A stretch of DNA of 6,970 nt, taken from positions 1-6,970 of the forward strand of contig JAHIRR010000288.1 in the NCBI GenBank assembly GCA_018818505.1, in the 5' to 3' direction. Of the stretch, positions 6,130 through 6,970 are shown piece by piece; positions within the stretch are counted from its first letter, which is position 1, and each line of letters starts with the position of its first letter. The position numbers and the translations under genes are program-made. The stretch comes from Candidatus Omnitrophota bacterium (GTDB lineage: Bacteria > Omnitrophota > Koll11 > Gorgyraeales > Gorgyraeaceae). The notes under the pieces were generated by a model. It had not been told where the DNA came from and ran no database searches. It was given only the letters and a program-made list of their open reading frames with translations.

Positions 6130-6237
6130 GGAGGTTGCGTAAGGTTTCGTGAAGTTTCGTAATGTTTCGTGAAGTTGCAAAAGCTAATGCAACCTTACGC
6201 AACCTAACGAAACCTAACGCAACTTTACGAAACTTCC
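6130..6237. repeat. 10-nt-period inverted repeat, copy 3 (rpoA/rplQ)
   Basis: The left arm (6130-6178) has five units such as AAGGTTTCGT. The right arm (6189-6237) has inverse units such as ACGAAACCTA. Thirty-eight of 49 positions are complementary, around a short 10-nt loop (6179-6188). Unit sequence and left edge (ACGGAGGTTGCG) match copy 1. It lies wholly between the rpoA stop and the rplQ ribosome-binding site (AAAGG, 6249-6253). Confidence 0.92.
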
Positions 6238-6259
6238 ACGTATCATAGAAAGGCTAATA

Positions 6260-6871
6260 ATGAGACATCGCAGGCATACTGTAAGATTAGGCAGGCAGCG
6301 CAGTCATTATAAGGCAACAATGCGTCATTTGGTGACAGGCCTTATTATAAATAAAAGCATAAAGACCACCAAGGTCAAGGCAAAGGAGACCTCCAGGCTT
6401 GCCGAGAAACTCATTACTACTGCTAAAAAAAATACTGTGGCCAGTCGGAGAAATGCCTATGCCATTTTGTGCGACAGAGACCTGGTTTCGATATTATTCG
6501 ATCAGATCGCGCCTTTATTTAAGGAACGTAATGGTGGATATACCAGGGTTTTGTTGACTGGTAAGAGGGCAGGGGATAACGCCCAAATGGCCATACTGGA
6601 ATTTGTTGAGAAGCCAAAGGTAGAAGAGCCTAAGAAAGAGGACAAGAAAAAGAAAAAGGCCGCGGCGATACCTAAGCCAGAGGCAAAATCAAAGCCTGTT
6701 AAAAAAGAAGAACCAGTAAAAAAGGAAGAGCCCAAGAAGATAGTCAAGCCTAAGCCCACACCAGCGCCTGCACCAGTACCAGTGCCTATAAAAGAGCCTG
6801 AGAAACCAAAAGAGGAGAAGCCAAAGCCCGGATTTTTTAAAAGAATATTTGGCCAGAAAAAGGAAAAGTGA
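6260..6871 (+). CDS. rplQ: 50S ribosomal protein L17 (bL17) with a long charged C-terminal extension
   Basis: L17 binds 23S rRNA near the tunnel exit side of the large subunit and closes the alpha operon. The conserved core is residues 1 to about 117: MRHRRHTVRLGR, HYKATMRHLVTGLI (16-29), KTTKVKAKETSRLAEKLIT (35-53), GGYTRVLLTGKRAGDNAQMA (92-111) and ILEFVE. After this come about 86 residues of low-complexity Lys/Pro/Glu/Ala sequence, with a PAPAPVPVP stretch (168-176), ending in GFFKRIFGQKKEK (191-203). The core alone is a normal L17; tails of this sort occur in some bacterial groups, but the role here is unknown. The reading frame is intact, so the tail is not a sequencing artefact of a single frameshift. 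AAAGG (6249-6253) supports the start. Confidence 0.96.
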   Translation: MRHRRHTVRLGRQRSHYKATMRHLVTGLIINKSIKTTKVKAKETSRLAEKLITTAKKNTVASRRNAYAILCDRDLVSILFDQIAPLFKERNGGYTRVLLTGKRAGDNAQMAILEFVEKPKVEEPKKEDKKKKKAAAIPKPEAKSKPVKKEEPVKKEEPKKIVKPKPTPAPAPVPVPIKEPEKPKEEKPKPGFFKRIFGQKKEK

Positions 6872-6930
6872 GGCCGAACCTCGAACATCTTGGATGTTCG
6901 AGGTTGGATGTTCGAGGTTCGGCCTCGAAC
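6870..6930. repeat. Palindromic cluster after rplQ with competing stems
   Basis: The arm 6870-6889 (GAGGCCGAACCTCGAACATC) is perfectly complementary to 6907-6926, giving a 20-bp stem with a 17-nt loop. The inner part 6877-6889 can instead pair with 6893-6905 (13 bp, 3-nt loop), because GATGTTCGAGGTT is tandemly duplicated at 6893 and 6907 with a 14-nt period. A third option pairs 6910-6917 with 6923-6930 (8 bp around TTCGG). It begins in the rplQ stop codon. No T-run follows, so it is not a canonical intrinsic terminator, although it may mark the operon end. Confidence 0.85.
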
Positions 6931-6970
6931 AAGAGATGAGAGATGCAGCTTTCTGCCCGCGTAAAAAATG

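Noticed and set aside
6502..6888. 128-codon open frame on the minus strand opposite rplQ
   Set aside because: Its Gly/Ser/Phe repeats are simply the reverse of the Lys/Pro/Glu tail of L17.
6931..6970. Start of another gene at ATG 6968 and a short GCAG-CTTT-CTGC stem (6945-6956)
   Set aside because: Only the ATG lies in the window, with no ribosome-binding site, and the 4-bp stem is within chance. Nothing can be supported here.

Overview
The window is a stretch of a bacterial ribosomal-protein superoperon, with all ten complete genes and one partial gene on the + strand. The order is rplO (3' end)–secY–adk–map–infA–rpmJ–rpsM–rpsK–rpsD–rpoA–rplQ. It joins the end of the spc operon to the alpha operon. 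adk, map and infA lie inside the cluster, as in Bacillus, while rpsD sits between rpsK and rpoA, as in E. coli and many other phyla. The proteins are clearly bacterial: a long-LID adenylate kinase with four cysteines, a type I methionine aminopeptidase, a zinc-type uS4 and an L36 with a Cys3-His site. Codon use is rich in ATA (Ile) and AGG/AGA (Arg). Heavy use of short palindromic repeats, plus a Lys/Pro/Glu tail on L17, would fit an uncultivated lineage such as Omnitrophota or its PVC-side relatives. That placement is only a guess from style and was not tested.

Layout: 1-2088 holds the rplO end, secY and adk, packed with a 1-nt gap and then a 1-nt overlap. 2065-2276 is a composite of three separate inverted repeats between adk and map; the first covers the last codons and stop of adk. 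2277-3247 is map-infA, tightly coupled. 3248-3386, 4344-4494 and 6122-6259 each hold one member of a family of long imperfect hairpins. Each arm is about 50 nt and is built of roughly five 10-nt units. They lie between infA/rpmJ, rpsK/rpsD and rpoA/rplQ. A 16-bp tandem repeat fills the rpmJ-rpsM gap. After rplQ (6870-6930) there is another palindromic cluster that can fold in competing ways. The final 40 bases hold nothing I can assign.

The genes make the protein-export channel (SecY), adenylate balance (Adk), N-terminal Met removal (Map), translation initiation (IF1), five ribosomal proteins plus the end of L15, and the RNA polymerase alpha subunit. These are growth-linked housekeeping products expected to be co-transcribed. 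The genes themselves are ordinary. What stands out is that every intergenic gap longer than 50 bp in this highly conserved operon is occupied by repeat structure, from several apparently different families. The 10-nt-period hairpin family is the best candidate for something undescribed. It could be a mobile MITE-like element or a structural element acting in the mRNA or DNA, and the window alone cannot separate these.
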